Shown: in pieces, positions 1 through 8,918 of the stretch
Layout of the letters: each line of letters opens with the position of its first letter
Numbering within the stretch: the stretch's first letter is position 1
From: Marinospirillum perlucidum
GTDB lineage: Bacteria > Pseudomonadota > Gammaproteobacteria > Pseudomonadales > Halomonadaceae
DNA length: 39,695 nucleotides
Assembly (NCBI RefSeq): GCF_003336805.1
Contig: NZ_QFWJ01000014.1
Span: forward strand, 1 to 39,695
Direction of reading: 5' to 3'
The notes under the pieces: generated by a model
What the model was told of the DNA's origin: nothing
The model's input: only the letters and a program-made list of their open reading frames with translations
Database searches by the model: none
Made by a program: the position numbers and the translations under genes

Positions 1-26
1 ACTAATGACCCGTGAGGCTTGACCAT
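1..26 (+). rRNA. 23S rRNA, 3' end only
   Basis: The first bases match the conserved end of bacterial 23S rRNA (ACTAATGACCCGTGAGGCTT, very close to the E. coli terminus). Only the last ~25 nt are inside the window. The exact mature 3' end is estimated. It fits as the upstream neighbour of the 5S gene in a 23S-5S order, with about 145 nt of spacer. Confidence 0.85.
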
Positions 27-171
27 ATAACACCCAAGCGGTTTTATACGATCAAGACTGATCAACAGATTTTGACGGATACGTAAGAGACTGACGCAGA
101 CTGGCGATAGCCAAAACTTGAATCTTGCCCCTTTTTAGGATGTTGGCTAAATGCCAGCTTCCAACCCGTTA

Positions 172-290
172 CGCCTGACGACCTTAGCGAGTGGGAACCA
201 CCTGATCCCTTGCCGAACTCAGTAGTGAAACCACTCAGCGCCGATGATAGTGTGGGGCCTCCCCATGTGAAAGTAGGTCATCGTCAGGCA
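172..290 (+). rRNA. rrf: 5S ribosomal RNA
   Basis: The sequence follows the 5S pattern throughout. The 5' strand GCCTGACGA pairs with TCGTCAGGC at the 3' end to form helix I. The conserved stretches TGCCGAACTCAGTAGTGAAA and GCCGATGATAGTGTGGGG are present in order, and the length is about 119 nt. It is the distal gene of the rRNA operon and is followed at once by a strong terminator. Ends are set by helix I and could be off by one or two bases. Confidence 0.96.
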
Positions 291-301
291 CCTATAAGAT
301 A

Positions 302-336
302 ATCCCTCTGACTCCATGAGTCAGGGGGATTTTTTT
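302..336 (+). terminator. rRNA operon terminator 1
   Basis: A 12-bp stem (ATCCCTCTGACT / AGTCAGGGGGAT, one G-U pair) with loop CCATG runs into seven Ts. It lies 11 nt past the 5S gene and is a classic intrinsic terminator. The bases after the T tract are ATGC, a tail shared with three other terminators in this window. Confidence 0.93.
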
Positions 337-372
337 ATGCTGAAAAGGAACTACTTGAACCTGCCCAGGTGA

Positions 373-395
373 CTGATGCGTCGGGAACGCATCAG
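373..395 (+). repeat. Stable hairpin between the two rRNA terminators
   Basis: CTGATGCG and CGCATCAG form a perfect 8-bp stem with a 7-nt loop. It lies between terminator 1 and the 5S 3'-end copy. The following 50 nt (396-444) contain further short G/C-rich complementary blocks. It could be a processing stem or the remnant of a second spacer. No function can be read from the sequence. Confidence 0.5.
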
Positions 396-444
396 AACGG
401 CCGAAGGACGGCCCGAAGGGTGAGCGCCCAGGGACGGTGCGAAT

Positions 445-468
445 AAAGTAGGTCATCGTCGGGCACCT
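445..468 (+). repeat. Duplicated 3' end of 5S rRNA
   Basis: These 24 nt match 23 of 24 bases of the true 5S 3' end and its flank (270-293). The one difference is an A-to-G change in helix I. The rest of a 5S gene is absent, so this is a remnant or partial duplication rather than a second gene. A second terminator follows after 7 nt, which repeats the arrangement of the intact copy. Confidence 0.85.
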
Positions 469-475
469 CTACTAA

Positions 476-507
476 ACCCCTTGAGCACTGCTCAAGGGGT
501 TTTTTTA
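476..507 (+). terminator. rRNA operon terminator 2
   Basis: A perfect 11-bp stem (ACCCCTTGAGC / GCTCAAGGGGT) with loop ACT runs into a T tract and then ATGC. With terminator 1 it makes a tandem pair behind the rRNA operon. It follows the duplicated 5S tail directly. Confidence 0.93.
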
Positions 508-929
508 TGCTTGTCATAAGAAGAACCTCGCTCTCCGCAATAGCTAGCTTTTCTGATGGTTGGTGTCCCGCGTGAGCGCGAAACTTCTGTCTTTGCGTTT
601 GCGGGTTTTGTATTCCAGCCCCTGGTTTAGATAGCTTCATACTCTGGATTCTTAGCTCTTATTACACAGCAACTGGGTCAGCAATCTATTACCTGCGCAG
701 AGAGTCTTCAAAGGCTTGATCAGGGCTAGAACTGGTTGGCCTGCTGCTAATGTCTTGGCTGATCGAGTTATGCCAAGATCCGAGATGAGTCATGGGATGT
801 TAGTCGCAAGGGAGGAGGGGAAGTGGCTTTTTGAGGTTCAATGCTTGGCTTCAAGCGGTAGTAGAGGCTTTGGCTGGGTCAGGCTTCAAGCCTTGAGGGA
901 GTAGCCCGGCCGTAGCCGGGCTTTGCAGG
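508..929. other. Gene-free stretch between rRNA operon and chemotaxis gene
   Basis: I see no convincing gene here. The open frames are short, lack a good ribosome binding site and recall no family. GGCTTCAAGC occurs twice (near 847 and 882) and one hairpin lies at the right end. The stretch is the 3' flank of both neighbours: rRNA transcription enters from the left and the chemotaxis gene ends at the right. Confidence 0.6.
903..922 (-). terminator. Possible terminator hairpin after the chemotaxis gene
   Basis: AGCCCGGC and GCCGGGCT form a perfect 8-bp stem around CGTA, 8 nt beyond the stop of the minus-strand chemotaxis gene. No good T run follows on the minus strand. It may terminate weakly, or act with another factor or as a 3'-end stabiliser. 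Confidence 0.45.
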
Positions 930-3098
930 TTAGCGGTTTTGCTGACTGACGGTAAATTTGCCCACCAGCTGCTGTAGCGTACGGGTGGAGTGACGTACGT
1001 GACTGGCTGATGTTTGCAGTTCATCCATGACGTTGGACATCTCACCGGAGGCTACTTCCACCTGGCGGATTGAAGAGCCGTAGAATTCACTGCGCTCACT
1101 CAGCTGGGTGATGATGTTAAACATCTGTTCGACGGCCTGGTGCAGTTCGGTATTCTCGCTGGTGTTCTTTTCAGCTTCACGCAGGCGGGCATCAACCTCT
1201 TCGACGCCATCCTCCATGTATTCCACGGCACTGCGAGTTTCATTTTGCAGGCCAGTGACTGTTTCCTGAATATCGCCGGCGGCTTCAGCGGTTCGGGTGG
1301 CCAGAGAGCGCACTTCATCCGCAACCACGGCAAAGCCGCGTCCTGCTTCACCGGCACGTGCAGCCTCAATCGCCGCATTTAGAGCCAGAAGATTAGTCTG
1401 GTTGGTGATCTCGGTAATCATCTCGACGATTTCACCGATATCACCCATGCGGCTATCCAGCTTCTGTACTCGTTGAGCCGTGGTATCCACGACCTTGCGA
1501 ATACTCAGAGTACTGGTGCGTGCACTTTCATACTGCTCACGTGCCTGCTCGACCACATCATCCATGGCTTTCTTCATGGTTTTGGCCGTTTCGCTGGCCT
1601 GCTGGATTTCACCGACCTGATCTTCCACCAGACTGAGCATCTTGTTGATTACTTCATTCACTTCATGACTGGTCTGGCTGGCCTGTTGGGTACGCTCGAT
1701 CATGGTGTCATTGCTGGAGCTGACAGTTTCCGTGGTGTAGATCACCTGGCCCATAATGCCATCCAGACTGTCGAGAAAGCTGTTAAGCCAGCGGCCCATG
1801 CTGCCGGTTTCATCCTTGGAAAGCTTCTCTGTATCCAGACGCTGCATCAGGTTGCCTTCCCCTTCTGCCAGCGTACGGATGATCTTGGTGGTGGTTCTCA
1901 GCCGCTCGGAGACCTTCTTGGGGCCCTGTTTGGCAAAAATCCAGGCAGAGACCAACAACATGGCCGAATTGATGGCCAGGATCGGCAAGGTGGATAGCGG
2001 TGCATAGGTGTGCAACAGGGTGGTTGCGCCCAGGAAGCCAGCTACTGTCAGCAGATAGGTATTCATCAACCCGACACTGATGGAACGACGGCGATAGACC
2101 TCTTCCAGGTCACCCTCACACATCATGCCCCAGCGATCGGGTGAACCGGGTAGCTGGAAGGTTACCCCTTTGCCGATAACCGGAATATGGCGATAGTCAG
2201 AATAGCCCGGGTAGGTGATAAAAAGGTTACTGCCGTTGGCGATGGTTTCACGAACGCCGGGGTGAAGATTACCGGTGGCCGGGTCGGTAAAGCGCAATTC
2301 CAGCTCAGTATGCTTCTGGACACTCACAGTACCCCACTTGGTGTGAATACCGTCCTTGAGGTTTTCACCGTGGGAAAAGGTGCTGTCTTCAAAACGTGAG
2401 CGTGACAGAGCGGTACCCGGCTGGATGGACTGGTCGAAACGAGACTCCACCATAAAGATATAGTTGTCACCGGACTCCGGATAGACGTGGCCGGCTTCGC
2501 GTTGAATTAAATCACCCAATACATCATTAGGCACGCGAGCGCAGATACAGCCGAGTGTCTGACCATCACGGACGACAGGCTGGTAGAACATCAGCGTGAT
2601 GGCATCGTGAAAACTTGATGTCGAAGGGCCAAGATCCAGGGTGGTGGAATCCGAATAGGGGCCATGCAAAAAAGGTTTTTGCAAACCCTGCTGAAGAGCA
2701 GAACTTAGGGTGGGGCCCTGGTGACTGCTGCCTTCACGTTGTCTGGATGTTGAGTAGGCAATCTGCCCTTCATCAGTGACAAAGAAAAGCTCGGATAAAT
2801 CGGATAGCTGTTTTTTCTTGTGTTCCAGCTGCTCGGTCAATTTTTCTGCATCATCGGTGGCGAGAAGATCAGCCAGTTCTTCCAGATGCTTCCAGTGGCT
2901 ACCGACCCATTCATGAATCAGTTTGACACGCGTGGCAGCAACTCCTTCAAAAATTTGCTCAATGACTGGATAGAGCTGACGGTTAAGAAAGCAGCTCCAG
3001 CCCAGTTTCAGTTTACCGTTGCCGCCGAAAACTGGCAGCCAGCGTTTTTCTGCACTGGAAAGATTCATTCTATGGCTTTGCAATTGCGTCATTGCCAT
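930..3098 (-). CDS. Methyl-accepting chemotaxis protein with large N-terminal sensor
   Basis: This 722-aa receptor signals to CheA/CheW. The C-terminal half is a standard MCP signalling domain: the hairpin tip lies at residues ~563-600 and holds [19 protein letters not shown] and [20 protein letters not shown]-like linker spans ~391-445. The sensor part (1-340) resembles a Cache/PAS-type fold ([13 protein letters not shown] at ~105) but has no leading membrane helix or signal peptide. The only clear membrane segments are two close helices at ~342-360 and ~369-389, so the sensor may be cytoplasmic. The ATG has ACGGAG 5 nt upstream, and an internal ATG at residue 11 is less well placed. The gene stands alone, with no che or fli neighbours. 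The ligand is unknown. Confidence 0.93.
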   Translation of the reverse strand: MAMTQLQSHRMNLSSAEKRWLPVFGGNGKLKLGWSCFLNRQLYPVIEQIFEGVAATRVKLIHEWVGSHWKHLEELADLLATDDAEKLTEQLEHKKKQLSDLSELFFVTDEGQIAYSTSRQREGSSHQGPTLSSALQQGLQKPFLHGPYSDSTTLDLGPSTSSFHDAITLMFYQPVVRDGQTLGCICARVPNDVLGDLIQREAGHVYPESGDNYIFMVESRFDQSIQPGTALSRSRFEDSTFSHGENLKDGIHTKWGTVSVQKHTELELRFTDPATGNLHPGVRETIANGSNLFITYPGYSDYRHIPVIGKGVTFQLPGSPDRWGMMCEGDLEEVYRRRSISVGLMNTYLLTVAGFLGATTLLHTYAPLSTLPILAINSAMLLVSAWIFAKQGPKKVSERLRTTTKIIRTLAEGEGNLMQRLDTEKLSKDETGSMGRWLNSFLDSLDGIMGQVIYTTETVSSSNDTMIERTQQASQTSHEVNEVINKMLSLVEDQVGEIQQASETAKTMKKAMDDVVEQAREQYESARTSTLSIRKVVDTTAQRVQKLDSRMGDIGEIVEMITEITNQTNLLALNAAIEAARAGEAGRGFAVVADEVRSLATRTAEAAGDIQETVTGLQNETRSAVEYMEDGVEEVDARLREAEKNTSENTELHQAVEQMFNIITQLSERSEFYGSSIRQVEVASGEMSNVMDELQTSASHVRHSTRTLQQLVGKFTVSQQNR

Positions 3099-3427
3099 TA
3101 CTCCGTTGCATGGATAGAAGTCATTATTTATCGATGCTGTTATTGTTTGATCTGCATCAACCTATGACTTGTTTATAGCAAAAGCCATACCAGTTTTTTA
3201 AAAGCTTTTATTTCAATCAGTTAGACCTTTTAAAAGCAATTCCCACAGATTTCTGCTCTATTCTGGTGCGTTTGTGCAGAAAAATGAAAAAATAGCTCCC
3301 TTTGTTGTGCGTTCTGATGGTGCGAGCTTTCCTGAAAGAAAGACGTGGCTGGTTCTTGAGTGTACTCAAGGTGCACTAAATAGGTGCTTTGGAGTAGGGG
3401 GTAGTGGAAGGAGGGGTAGTAAAGGGA
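3099..3427. other. Intergenic region with a palindrome
   Basis: This 329-bp AT-rich gap lies between two minus-strand genes. Its left part must hold the promoter of the chemotaxis gene, but no box pair is clear enough to call. A perfect inverted repeat CTTGAGT-GT-ACTCAAG lies at 3355-3370, 58 bp beyond the lpxH stop. It has no T run on either side, so it is not an ordinary terminator and could be a protein site. I see no gene. Confidence 0.5.
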
Positions 3428-4165
3428 TTAAAAACTGAAGGCTTGCAGTTGTAGGGTGTCGGGGGTCATTTCCAGCTTCCAGCCCTGGTCATCACTCCAG
3501 TCGCCCAGTACATAGCGGGTGGCTGTCTGGGGATCGGTACCGGGCATATCCAGGTTGAATTCATGGGTGGCCGGTCGATGAGTGTGGCCGTGGATCAGAT
3601 CCGTGACTTGATGGCTTGCCATTAAATCCCTGATGGCCTGAGGATTGGCTTCAGTGATCCTGTCGGCCTTGGTACGTGTTTTTAGCTGACTGGTCTGGCG
3701 AGCCTTGCGGGCCAGTTTTTGTCGCCAACGAAGAGGCAGATGAGTCAATATAAAACTGACCAGAGGATTACGCAGAATTCGACGCATTCGCTGATAGTCG
3801 ACATCATCCGTGCACAGCAGATCGCCGTGGCTGAGTAGATAAGGCCGGGAGAAGGGCTGGATGATGCAGGGGTCTTTTAGCAGCTGACAGCCAGCCTGGC
3901 GGCAGAAATCCTGACCCAGAAGAAAGTCACGATTTCCGTGCATTAAATAAATGCGGGTGCCCTGGTCAGCCAGTTTTTTCAGGCTGGTAGCGATCTTTTG
4001 GTGAAAGGGGGTCATGGCGTCATCGCCAATCCAGACATCAAAAAAGTCGCCCAAAATATACAGGGCTTCAGCCTGGGTGGCATCGCCTTCAAGAAAATCA
4101 AGAAACCCCCGGGTTAACCGGGGGCGGTCTTCCTGTAGATGCAGATCAGAGATAAACAGCAGCAT
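3428..4165 (-). CDS. lpxH: UDP-2,3-diacylglucosamine diphosphatase
   Basis: LpxH hydrolyses UDP-2,3-diacylglucosamine to lipid X and UMP in lipid A synthesis at the inner face of the inner membrane. The 245-aa protein shows the calcineurin-like metallophosphoesterase motifs in order: SDLHL at the N terminus, GDFFDVWIGDD, HGNRDFLLG, SHGD and GHTHRP. These supply the two-metal site. I chose the ATG at 4165 because GAGG lies 5 nt upstream; a GTG two codons earlier would overlap that site. The gene follows ppiB by 84 nt on the same strand, and this order next to divergent glnS-cysS is known from pseudomonads. The length is normal for the family. Confidence 0.95.
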   Translation of the reverse strand: MLLFISDLHLQEDRPRLTRGFLDFLEGDATQAEALYILGDFFDVWIGDDAMTPFHQKIATSLKKLADQGTRIYLMHGNRDFLLGQDFCRQAGCQLLKDPCIIQPFSRPYLLSHGDLLCTDDVDYQRMRRILRNPLVSFILTHLPLRWRQKLARKARQTSQLKTRTKADRITEANPQAIRDLMASHQVTDLIHGHTHRPATHEFNLDMPGTDPQTATRYVLGDWSDDQGWKLEMTPDTLQLQAFSF

Positions 4166-4249
4166 TCTCACCTCAAAAACGTCTGCAGGCTGGCTGCTGC
4201 AGGGATCTGACGCTCAAAACGCAGGTTGCTCCGTTTGTACCGACAAAAA

Positions 4250-4765
4250 TCATTGATTAATGACTTCGGCCTTTTCAATCACGATATCTTCAGTAGGGAC
4301 ATCCTGATGGCCCATGCGACTACCGGTAGGAACAGCTTTGATTTCCTCGACCACATCCATGCCTTCAATGACTTGACCAAAAACCGCATAGCCCCAGCCT
4401 TGTGGTGTTTTGCTGGTGTGGTTCAGAAAGTCATTGTCCTTGACGTTGATAAAGAACTGGGCGCTGGCCGAATGAGGGTCCATGGTGCGGGCCATGGCGA
4501 CGGCGCCGGTTACATTGGGCAGGCCGTTATCAGCTTCGTTTTCTACGGTGTTGGGGGCAGGCTTCTGGTTGAAGTCGGTATCAAAACCGCCACCCTGGAT
4601 CATGAAGTTGCTGATCACCCGGTGGAAGATGGTGCCGTCATAGTGGCCGTTTTCCACGTAGCTCAGGAAGTTGGCAACCGTTTGCGGGGCTTTCTCGGCG
4701 TTGAGTTCCAGGGTGATGTTACCCTTGTTGGTGGTCAGGCGAACCTGGGGGTTGGTAGCTGGCAC
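4250..4765 (-). CDS. ppiB: Peptidyl-prolyl cis-trans isomerase B (cyclophilin)
   Basis: A cytoplasmic cyclophilin of 171 aa that catalyses proline isomerisation in folding proteins. There is no signal peptide, so it is the PpiB rather than the periplasmic PpiA type. Family motifs are clear: FHRVISNFMIQGGG with the catalytic Arg, then SASAQFFINV and GYAVFGQVIEGMDVV. The start is a GTG with GGAG 7 nt upstream. A nearby ATG lies in another frame. The gene is divergent from glnS and precedes lpxH on the same strand, so the two are probably co-transcribed. Confidence 0.95.
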   Translation of the reverse strand: MPATNPQVRLTTNKGNITLELNAEKAPQTVANFLSYVENGHYDGTIFHRVISNFMIQGGGFDTDFNQKPAPNTVENEADNGLPNVTGAVAMARTMDPHSASAQFFINVKDNDFLNHTSKTPQGWGYAVFGQVIEGMDVVEEIKAVPTGSRMGHQDVPTEDIVIEKAEVINQ

Positions 4766-4829
4766 AGGTGTACTCCATGGTTATCAAAAACATATAAAAA
4801 GCGGGGCGACTCGCAGTCAGCCTGCATCC

Positions 4830-4838
4830 TGTTATAAT
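4830..4838 (+). promoter_or_regulatory. Extended -10 promoter of glnS
   Basis: TGTTATAAT is a perfect -10 hexamer with the TGn extension. No good -35 lies 17 bp upstream, as is common for extended -10 promoters. It would start transcription about 40 nt before the glnS ATG. Confidence 0.65.
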
Positions 4839-4883
4839 AACCGTCTTTGCTTTTATTCACCAACCCGTTAAGAAGCGAGAGCT

Positions 4884-6572
4884 ATGAGCCAGGCCGAAAT
4901 TTCTGCTGCATCCAATTTTATCCGTACGCTAATCAAACAGCAGCGCGAAGCGGGTCAGCAACAAAAAGTCGTGACCCGTTTTCCACCGGAACCCAATGGT
5001 TACCTGCACGTCGGCCACGCCAAGAGTATTTGTTTGAATTTCGGCATTGCTGAAGAATTTGGCGGTGATTGCCACCTGCGTTTTGATGACACCAACCCGG
5101 AAAAGGAAAGCCAGGTTTTTATTGATGCCATTCAGGAAGATATCCGCTGGCTGGGATTCGAGTGGGCTGGTGATGTCCGCTTTGCATCCAACTATTTTGA
5201 CCAGCTGTATGACTGGGCGTTGCATTTGATCAAGGCTGGCAAGGCCTATGTCTGTGAGCTGGATGCCGAACAGATGCGTGAATACCGCGGCACTCTGACC
5301 GAACCGGGTAAAAACAGTCCCTATCGGGAACGCTCTGTGGAAGAGAACCTGGCCGAATTTGAAAAGATGCGTGCCGGTGACTACCCCAATGGGGCCAAGG
5401 TGCTGCGAGCCAAGATCGACATGGCGGCGCCCAATATCAACCTGCGTGATCCCATTCTTTATCGTATCCGCCATCAACACCACCACCAGACCGGTGATCG
5501 CTGGTGCATCTATCCCAGCTATGACTTTACCCATGGCCAGTCGGATGCGATTGAAGGGATTACTCATTCCCTCTGTACCCTGGAATTTGAAGATCACCGG
5601 CCTCTTTACGAGTGGTTCTTGGAAAATCTGCCGGTTCCCTGTAAGCCGGTGCAGACTGAATTTGCGCGTCTGAACCTCAACTACACGGTAACTTCCAAGC
5701 GTAAGCTCAAGCTGCTGGTGGACGAGGGAATCGTCGATGGCTGGGATGACCCGCGCATGCCCACCATTTCCGGGATGCGCCGCCGTGGCTTTACTCCCAA
5801 ATCCATTCGCGATTTTTGTGATCTGGTCGGGGTAAACCGCGCTGGTGGGGTGGTGGACATCAACATGCTCTACTTTGCCCTGCGCAATGACCTGGAACAC
5901 AATGCCCGGCGCGGCATGGTGGTACTGAACCCTCTGAAAATTGTGATTACCAACTGGGAAGAAGGCCGTGAAGAGATACTGACTTCGCCTTCTCATCCGG
6001 CCCGGGATGATCTGGGTGAACGCCAACTGCCTTTCACTCGCGAACTCTTTATTGATCGCAACGATTTTATGGAAGAGCCACCCAAGAAGTTCTTCCGTCT
6101 GGCACCGGGCAAGGAGGTTCGCCTGCGCAATGCCTGGGTGATTCGTTGTGATGAAGTCATCAAGGATGATCAAGGCGAAATCATCGAACTGCGCTGCTCC
6201 TATGATCCCGATACCCTGGGCAAGAACCCGGAAGGGCGTAAGGTGAAAGGCGTCGTGCACTGGGTCAGTGCCGATAAAGGAGTGCCTGCCGAGGTGCGTC
6301 TTTATGACAACCTCTTCCAGGTGGAAACCCCGGATGCTGACAAGGACAAGGATTTTCTGGAGCACCTGAATCCGGATTCCCTGAGCCGTGTTGATGCCAT
6401 CTGTGAACCCAGCCTGGCGCAGGCGGGAGCTGAAGACCACTTCCAGTTCGAGCGGGTGGGCTACTTCTGCGCTGACCGTCATGACCACCAGCCGGAAAAC
6501 GGCAAGCTGGTTTTCAACCGTACTGTCAGCCTCAAGGATTCCTGGGCCAAAATGCAGAAAAAACAGGGCTAA
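4884..6572 (+). CDS. glnS: Glutamine--tRNA ligase
   Basis: GlnRS (562 aa) charges tRNA-Gln with glutamine in the cytoplasm. It is a class I synthetase. The HIGH motif is HVGH at residues 42-45, within [15 protein letters not shown], and the KMSKS-like loop is VTSKRKL at ~269-275. The catalytic domain is followed by the two anticodon-binding beta-barrels typical of GlnRS. The N-terminal helix ([15 protein letters not shown]) matches the bacterial form, and the length is close to the E. coli enzyme. The ribosome site (AGCGAG) is modest. Its stop lies one nucleotide before the cysS start, so the two synthetase genes form an operon. Confidence 0.97.
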   Translation: MSQAEISAASNFIRTLIKQQREAGQQQKVVTRFPPEPNGYLHVGHAKSICLNFGIAEEFGGDCHLRFDDTNPEKESQVFIDAIQEDIRWLGFEWAGDVRFASNYFDQLYDWALHLIKAGKAYVCELDAEQMREYRGTLTEPGKNSPYRERSVEENLAEFEKMRAGDYPNGAKVLRAKIDMAAPNINLRDPILYRIRHQHHHQTGDRWCIYPSYDFTHGQSDAIEGITHSLCTLEFEDHRPLYEWFLENLPVPCKPVQTEFARLNLNYTVTSKRKLKLLVDEGIVDGWDDPRMPTISGMRRRGFTPKSIRDFCDLVGVNRAGGVVDINMLYFALRNDLEHNARRGMVVLNPLKIVITNWEEGREEILTSPSHPARDDLGERQLPFTRELFIDRNDFMEEPPKKFFRLAPGKEVRLRNAWVIRCDEVIKDDQGEIIELRCSYDPDTLGKNPEGRKVKGVVHWVSADKGVPAEVRLYDNLFQVETPDADKDKDFLEHLNPDSLSRVDAICEPSLAQAGAEDHFQFERVGYFCADRHDHQPENGKLVFNRTVSLKDSWAKMQKKQG

Positions 6573-6573
6573 T

Positions 6574-7986
6574 ATGAGTCAACTACCCGAGATTACCGTC
6601 TACAACACCCTGACCCGCCAGAAGGAAGTTCTGGCACCGCTTGAAGCGGGTAAAATCAAGATGTATGTCTGTGGCGTGACTGTCTATGACCTCTGCCATC
6701 TGGGCCATGCCCGGGTGATGGTGGTGTTTGACATGATTACCCGCTACCTGAGAGCCCGGGGTTATGACGTCAATTACGTACGTAATATCACCGATATTGA
6801 CGATAAAATCCTCAAGCGTGCTGATGAGAATAACGAAGAAATCAGCCAGCTGACCGAGCGCATGATTGCTGCTATGCATGAAGATGAAGACCGCCTGGGA
6901 GTGCTGCGTCCGGATTCCGAACCAAGGGCCACAGCGCATATCGAGGATATCCTCAACCTGATTAAAACCCTGGAAGACAAGGGCTATGCCTATGCCGCCA
7001 GCAATGGTGACGTCTATTACCGGGTGCGCAAATTTGCCAACTATGGTCAGCTGACCAATCGCAATCTGGATGATCTCCAGGCTGGCTCCCGAGTCGAGGT
7101 GGACAGCCACAAGGAAGATCCCCTGGATTTTGTTCTCTGGAAAGCGGCCAAGCCGGGCGAAATCAGCTGGTCTTCGCCCTGGGGTGAAGGGCGTCCGGGC
7201 TGGCACATTGAGTGCTCGGCCATGTCGACCTGCTGCCTGGGCAATACTTTTGATATTCATGGTGGTGGGCCGGATTTGCCCTTCCCGCATCATGAAAACG
7301 AAATTGCGCAAAGTGAAGCAGCCACCGGGCAAAAATACGCCAATACCTGGATGCATGCCGGTGCTGTGCGCGTGGATGAAGAAAAAATGTCCAAGTCACT
7401 GGGCAATTTCTTCACCATTCGTGAAATTCTGGAAAAGCATGATCCCGAGGTGGTTCGCTATCTACTGCTTTCCAGTCATTACCGCTCGGCCATCAACTAT
7501 GCGGATTCCGCGCTCAAGGATGCACGTAAATCCCTGGAGCGTTTTTATACTGCTCTGGATGCTATTCAGCCTCAGGCAGCGGCAGCCGGATTGCAAGAAG
7601 TGGGTTCCTGGCGTGAGGATTTCTTTGCCGCCATGGATGACGACTTTAATACCCCTGAAGCCCTGGCTGTTCTCTTTGATCTGACCCGTGAGCTGAACCG
7701 TGCCCGTGAAGCTGAGGATGCTGATCTGGCAGCGGCTCTGGCAGCTGAACTGCTGGACTTGGGTGATGTGCTGGGCCTGTTGCAACAAAAACCCCAGGCC
7801 TTCTTGCAAGGTCAGGACGAGCAGGCCAGCATCAATCCCGATGTGATCGAGACACTGATCGAGAAGCGTCTTCTGGCCAAGCAGGAAAGAGATTTTGCCG
7901 AGGCCGACCGGATCCGTGATGATCTGGCTGCCCAGGGAATCCTGCTCAAGGACAATAAAGATGGAACCACCTGGACTCGGGCATGA
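6574..7986 (+). CDS. cysS: Cysteine--tRNA ligase
   Basis: CysRS (470 aa) charges tRNA-Cys. It is a class I synthetase with HLGH at residues 42-45, KMSKS at 271-275, the zinc-binding Cys33 in YVCG, and the WHIECSAM segment with further zinc ligands. The start ATG lies one base after the glnS stop. A longer upstream open frame in the same phase runs through glnS and is not used. The C-terminal DALR-like helical region and the end GTTWTRA are typical. The sequence is complete with no breaks. Confidence 0.97.
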   Translation: MSQLPEITVYNTLTRQKEVLAPLEAGKIKMYVCGVTVYDLCHLGHARVMVVFDMITRYLRARGYDVNYVRNITDIDDKILKRADENNEEISQLTERMIAAMHEDEDRLGVLRPDSEPRATAHIEDILNLIKTLEDKGYAYAASNGDVYYRVRKFANYGQLTNRNLDDLQAGSRVEVDSHKEDPLDFVLWKAAKPGEISWSSPWGEGRPGWHIECSAMSTCCLGNTFDIHGGGPDLPFPHHENEIAQSEAATGQKYANTWMHAGAVRVDEEKMSKSLGNFFTIREILEKHDPEVVRYLLLSSHYRSAINYADSALKDARKSLERFYTALDAIQPQAAAAGLQEVGSWREDFFAAMDDDFNTPEALAVLFDLTRELNRAREAEDADLAAALAAELLDLGDVLGLLQQKPQAFLQGQDEQASINPDVIETLIEKRLLAKQERDFAEADRIRDDLAAQGILLKDNKDGTTWTRA

Positions 7987-8020
7987 GTTGAAATTCTAAG
8001 GGCAAAAGGAACCAGGACTG

Positions 8021-8824
8021 ATGCGAGCAACTCTCTACCGGCAGCTTTTTCCTGAAGGCTGGAAAAGAAGCGGTTTATCCCCCGTGAACCTGCTGGTTTG
8101 TGTTTTGATCGTGATGGCCTCTCTGGCTGCTGTCCTGGAAACCGAAGCCAGTTTGCGAGAAGTGGCTGGTGGCTTCTTCTTTCAGCTCGAAGTTTTCTTC
8201 GCCCTGGTTTTCTCTATTGAATACCTGTTGCGTCTTTATGCGGCCGGCGAAGACCCGCGTTATCACGGGCTCAAGGGCCGCATTCGTTATATCTTCTCCT
8301 TTTGGGCCCTGGTAGATCTGCTTGCTATTGCACCTTTCTTTATGGGCTTTATCATCCAGGAAAACGCCATGTCCATGCGCCTGCTACGGGTGGCGCGCCT
8401 CTTGCGTTTATCCCGGCTGGGGCGTTTCAGTCGGGCCTGGGAGTCCCTGGTTCAGGCCCTGCATGCCCGCATGTACGAGTTATTGCTGAGTCTGGCCCTG
8501 GCCAGTTTTATGCTGGTGGTTTCCGCTGCCTGCCTCTATGCCGTGGAAGCCCGTCACCAGCCCGAGGCTTTTGGCAGTATTCCCCGCGCCCTCTGGTGGA
8601 GTATCGCGACCCTGACTACGGTTGGCTACGGCGATGTCACACCTTTGACACCGCTGGGCAAGGTCTTCGCCGGTTTTACCGCTGTAGCGGGTATCGGCAT
8701 TATTGCCATGCCTACGGGTATCCTGGCGGCTGCCTTCAGTGATGCTTTTCAAAAGCAGAGAAACAGCCTGGAGCGTCTGCGTCAGATCAAACGTGGCCGC
8801 AAGAAAAAACACGGCCGTACCTGA
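8021..8824 (+). CDS. Voltage-gated-type potassium channel
   Basis: A 267-aa inner-membrane ion channel with six membrane helices. The S4 helix at ~119-137 carries regularly spaced arginines (MRLLRVARLLRLSRLGRF), as in voltage sensors. The pore has the selectivity filter TVGYGD at 200-205. The tail is short and very basic (KRGRKKKHGR), with no cytoplasmic nucleotide-binding or RCK domain. It belongs to the ion-transport family of bacterial Kv-like channels. It starts 34 nt after cysS and may be read through from that operon; AGGA lies just upstream of the ATG. K+ selectivity is inferred from the filter. Confidence 0.9.
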   Translation: MRATLYRQLFPEGWKRSGLSPVNLLVCVLIVMASLAAVLETEASLREVAGGFFFQLEVFFALVFSIEYLLRLYAAGEDPRYHGLKGRIRYIFSFWALVDLLAIAPFFMGFIIQENAMSMRLLRVARLLRLSRLGRFSRAWESLVQALHARMYELLLSLALASFMLVVSAACLYAVEARHQPEAFGSIPRALWWSIATLTTVGYGDVTPLTPLGKVFAGFTAVAGIGIIAMPTGILAAAFSDAFQKQRNSLERLRQIKRGRKKKHGRT

Positions 8825-8886
8825 TCCTTCTTCCGGTTATTATTCATTAAGTGAACTACGACTTACTTTTTTAGCCTTTTCCTGAC

Positions 8887-8892
8887 TATAAT
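8887..8892 (+). promoter_or_regulatory. Possible -10 box of the diguanylate cyclase gene
   Basis: A perfect TATAAT lies 26 bp before the ATG at 8919. The best -35 candidate (TTACTT, 18 bp upstream) is poor, so this rests on the -10 hexamer alone. Confidence 0.4.
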
Positions 8893-8918
8893 CCTGTTTT
8901 TGTTGACGAGTCAGGCTC

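Noticed and set aside
392-640. 82-codon minus-strand frame over the 5S remnant and terminator
   Set aside because: It runs antisense through the 5S copy, the second terminator and a hairpin, a known source of false genes next to rRNA operons.
716-904. 62-codon plus-strand frame before the chemotaxis gene
   Set aside because: No ribosome site, no recognisable sequence, and it starts from a non-ATG codon.
3099-3180. FliA-type promoter for the chemotaxis gene
   Set aside because: A GCATCGATAA-like box exists on the minus strand, but the best upstream box is too close to fit the usual spacing.
4929-6488. 519-codon open frame antisense to glnS
   Set aside because: It lies wholly within a well-supported glnS, resembles no family by eye and has no ribosome site. 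Long antisense frames are common here because of codon bias; others lie opposite hisC, ilvE and yadGH.
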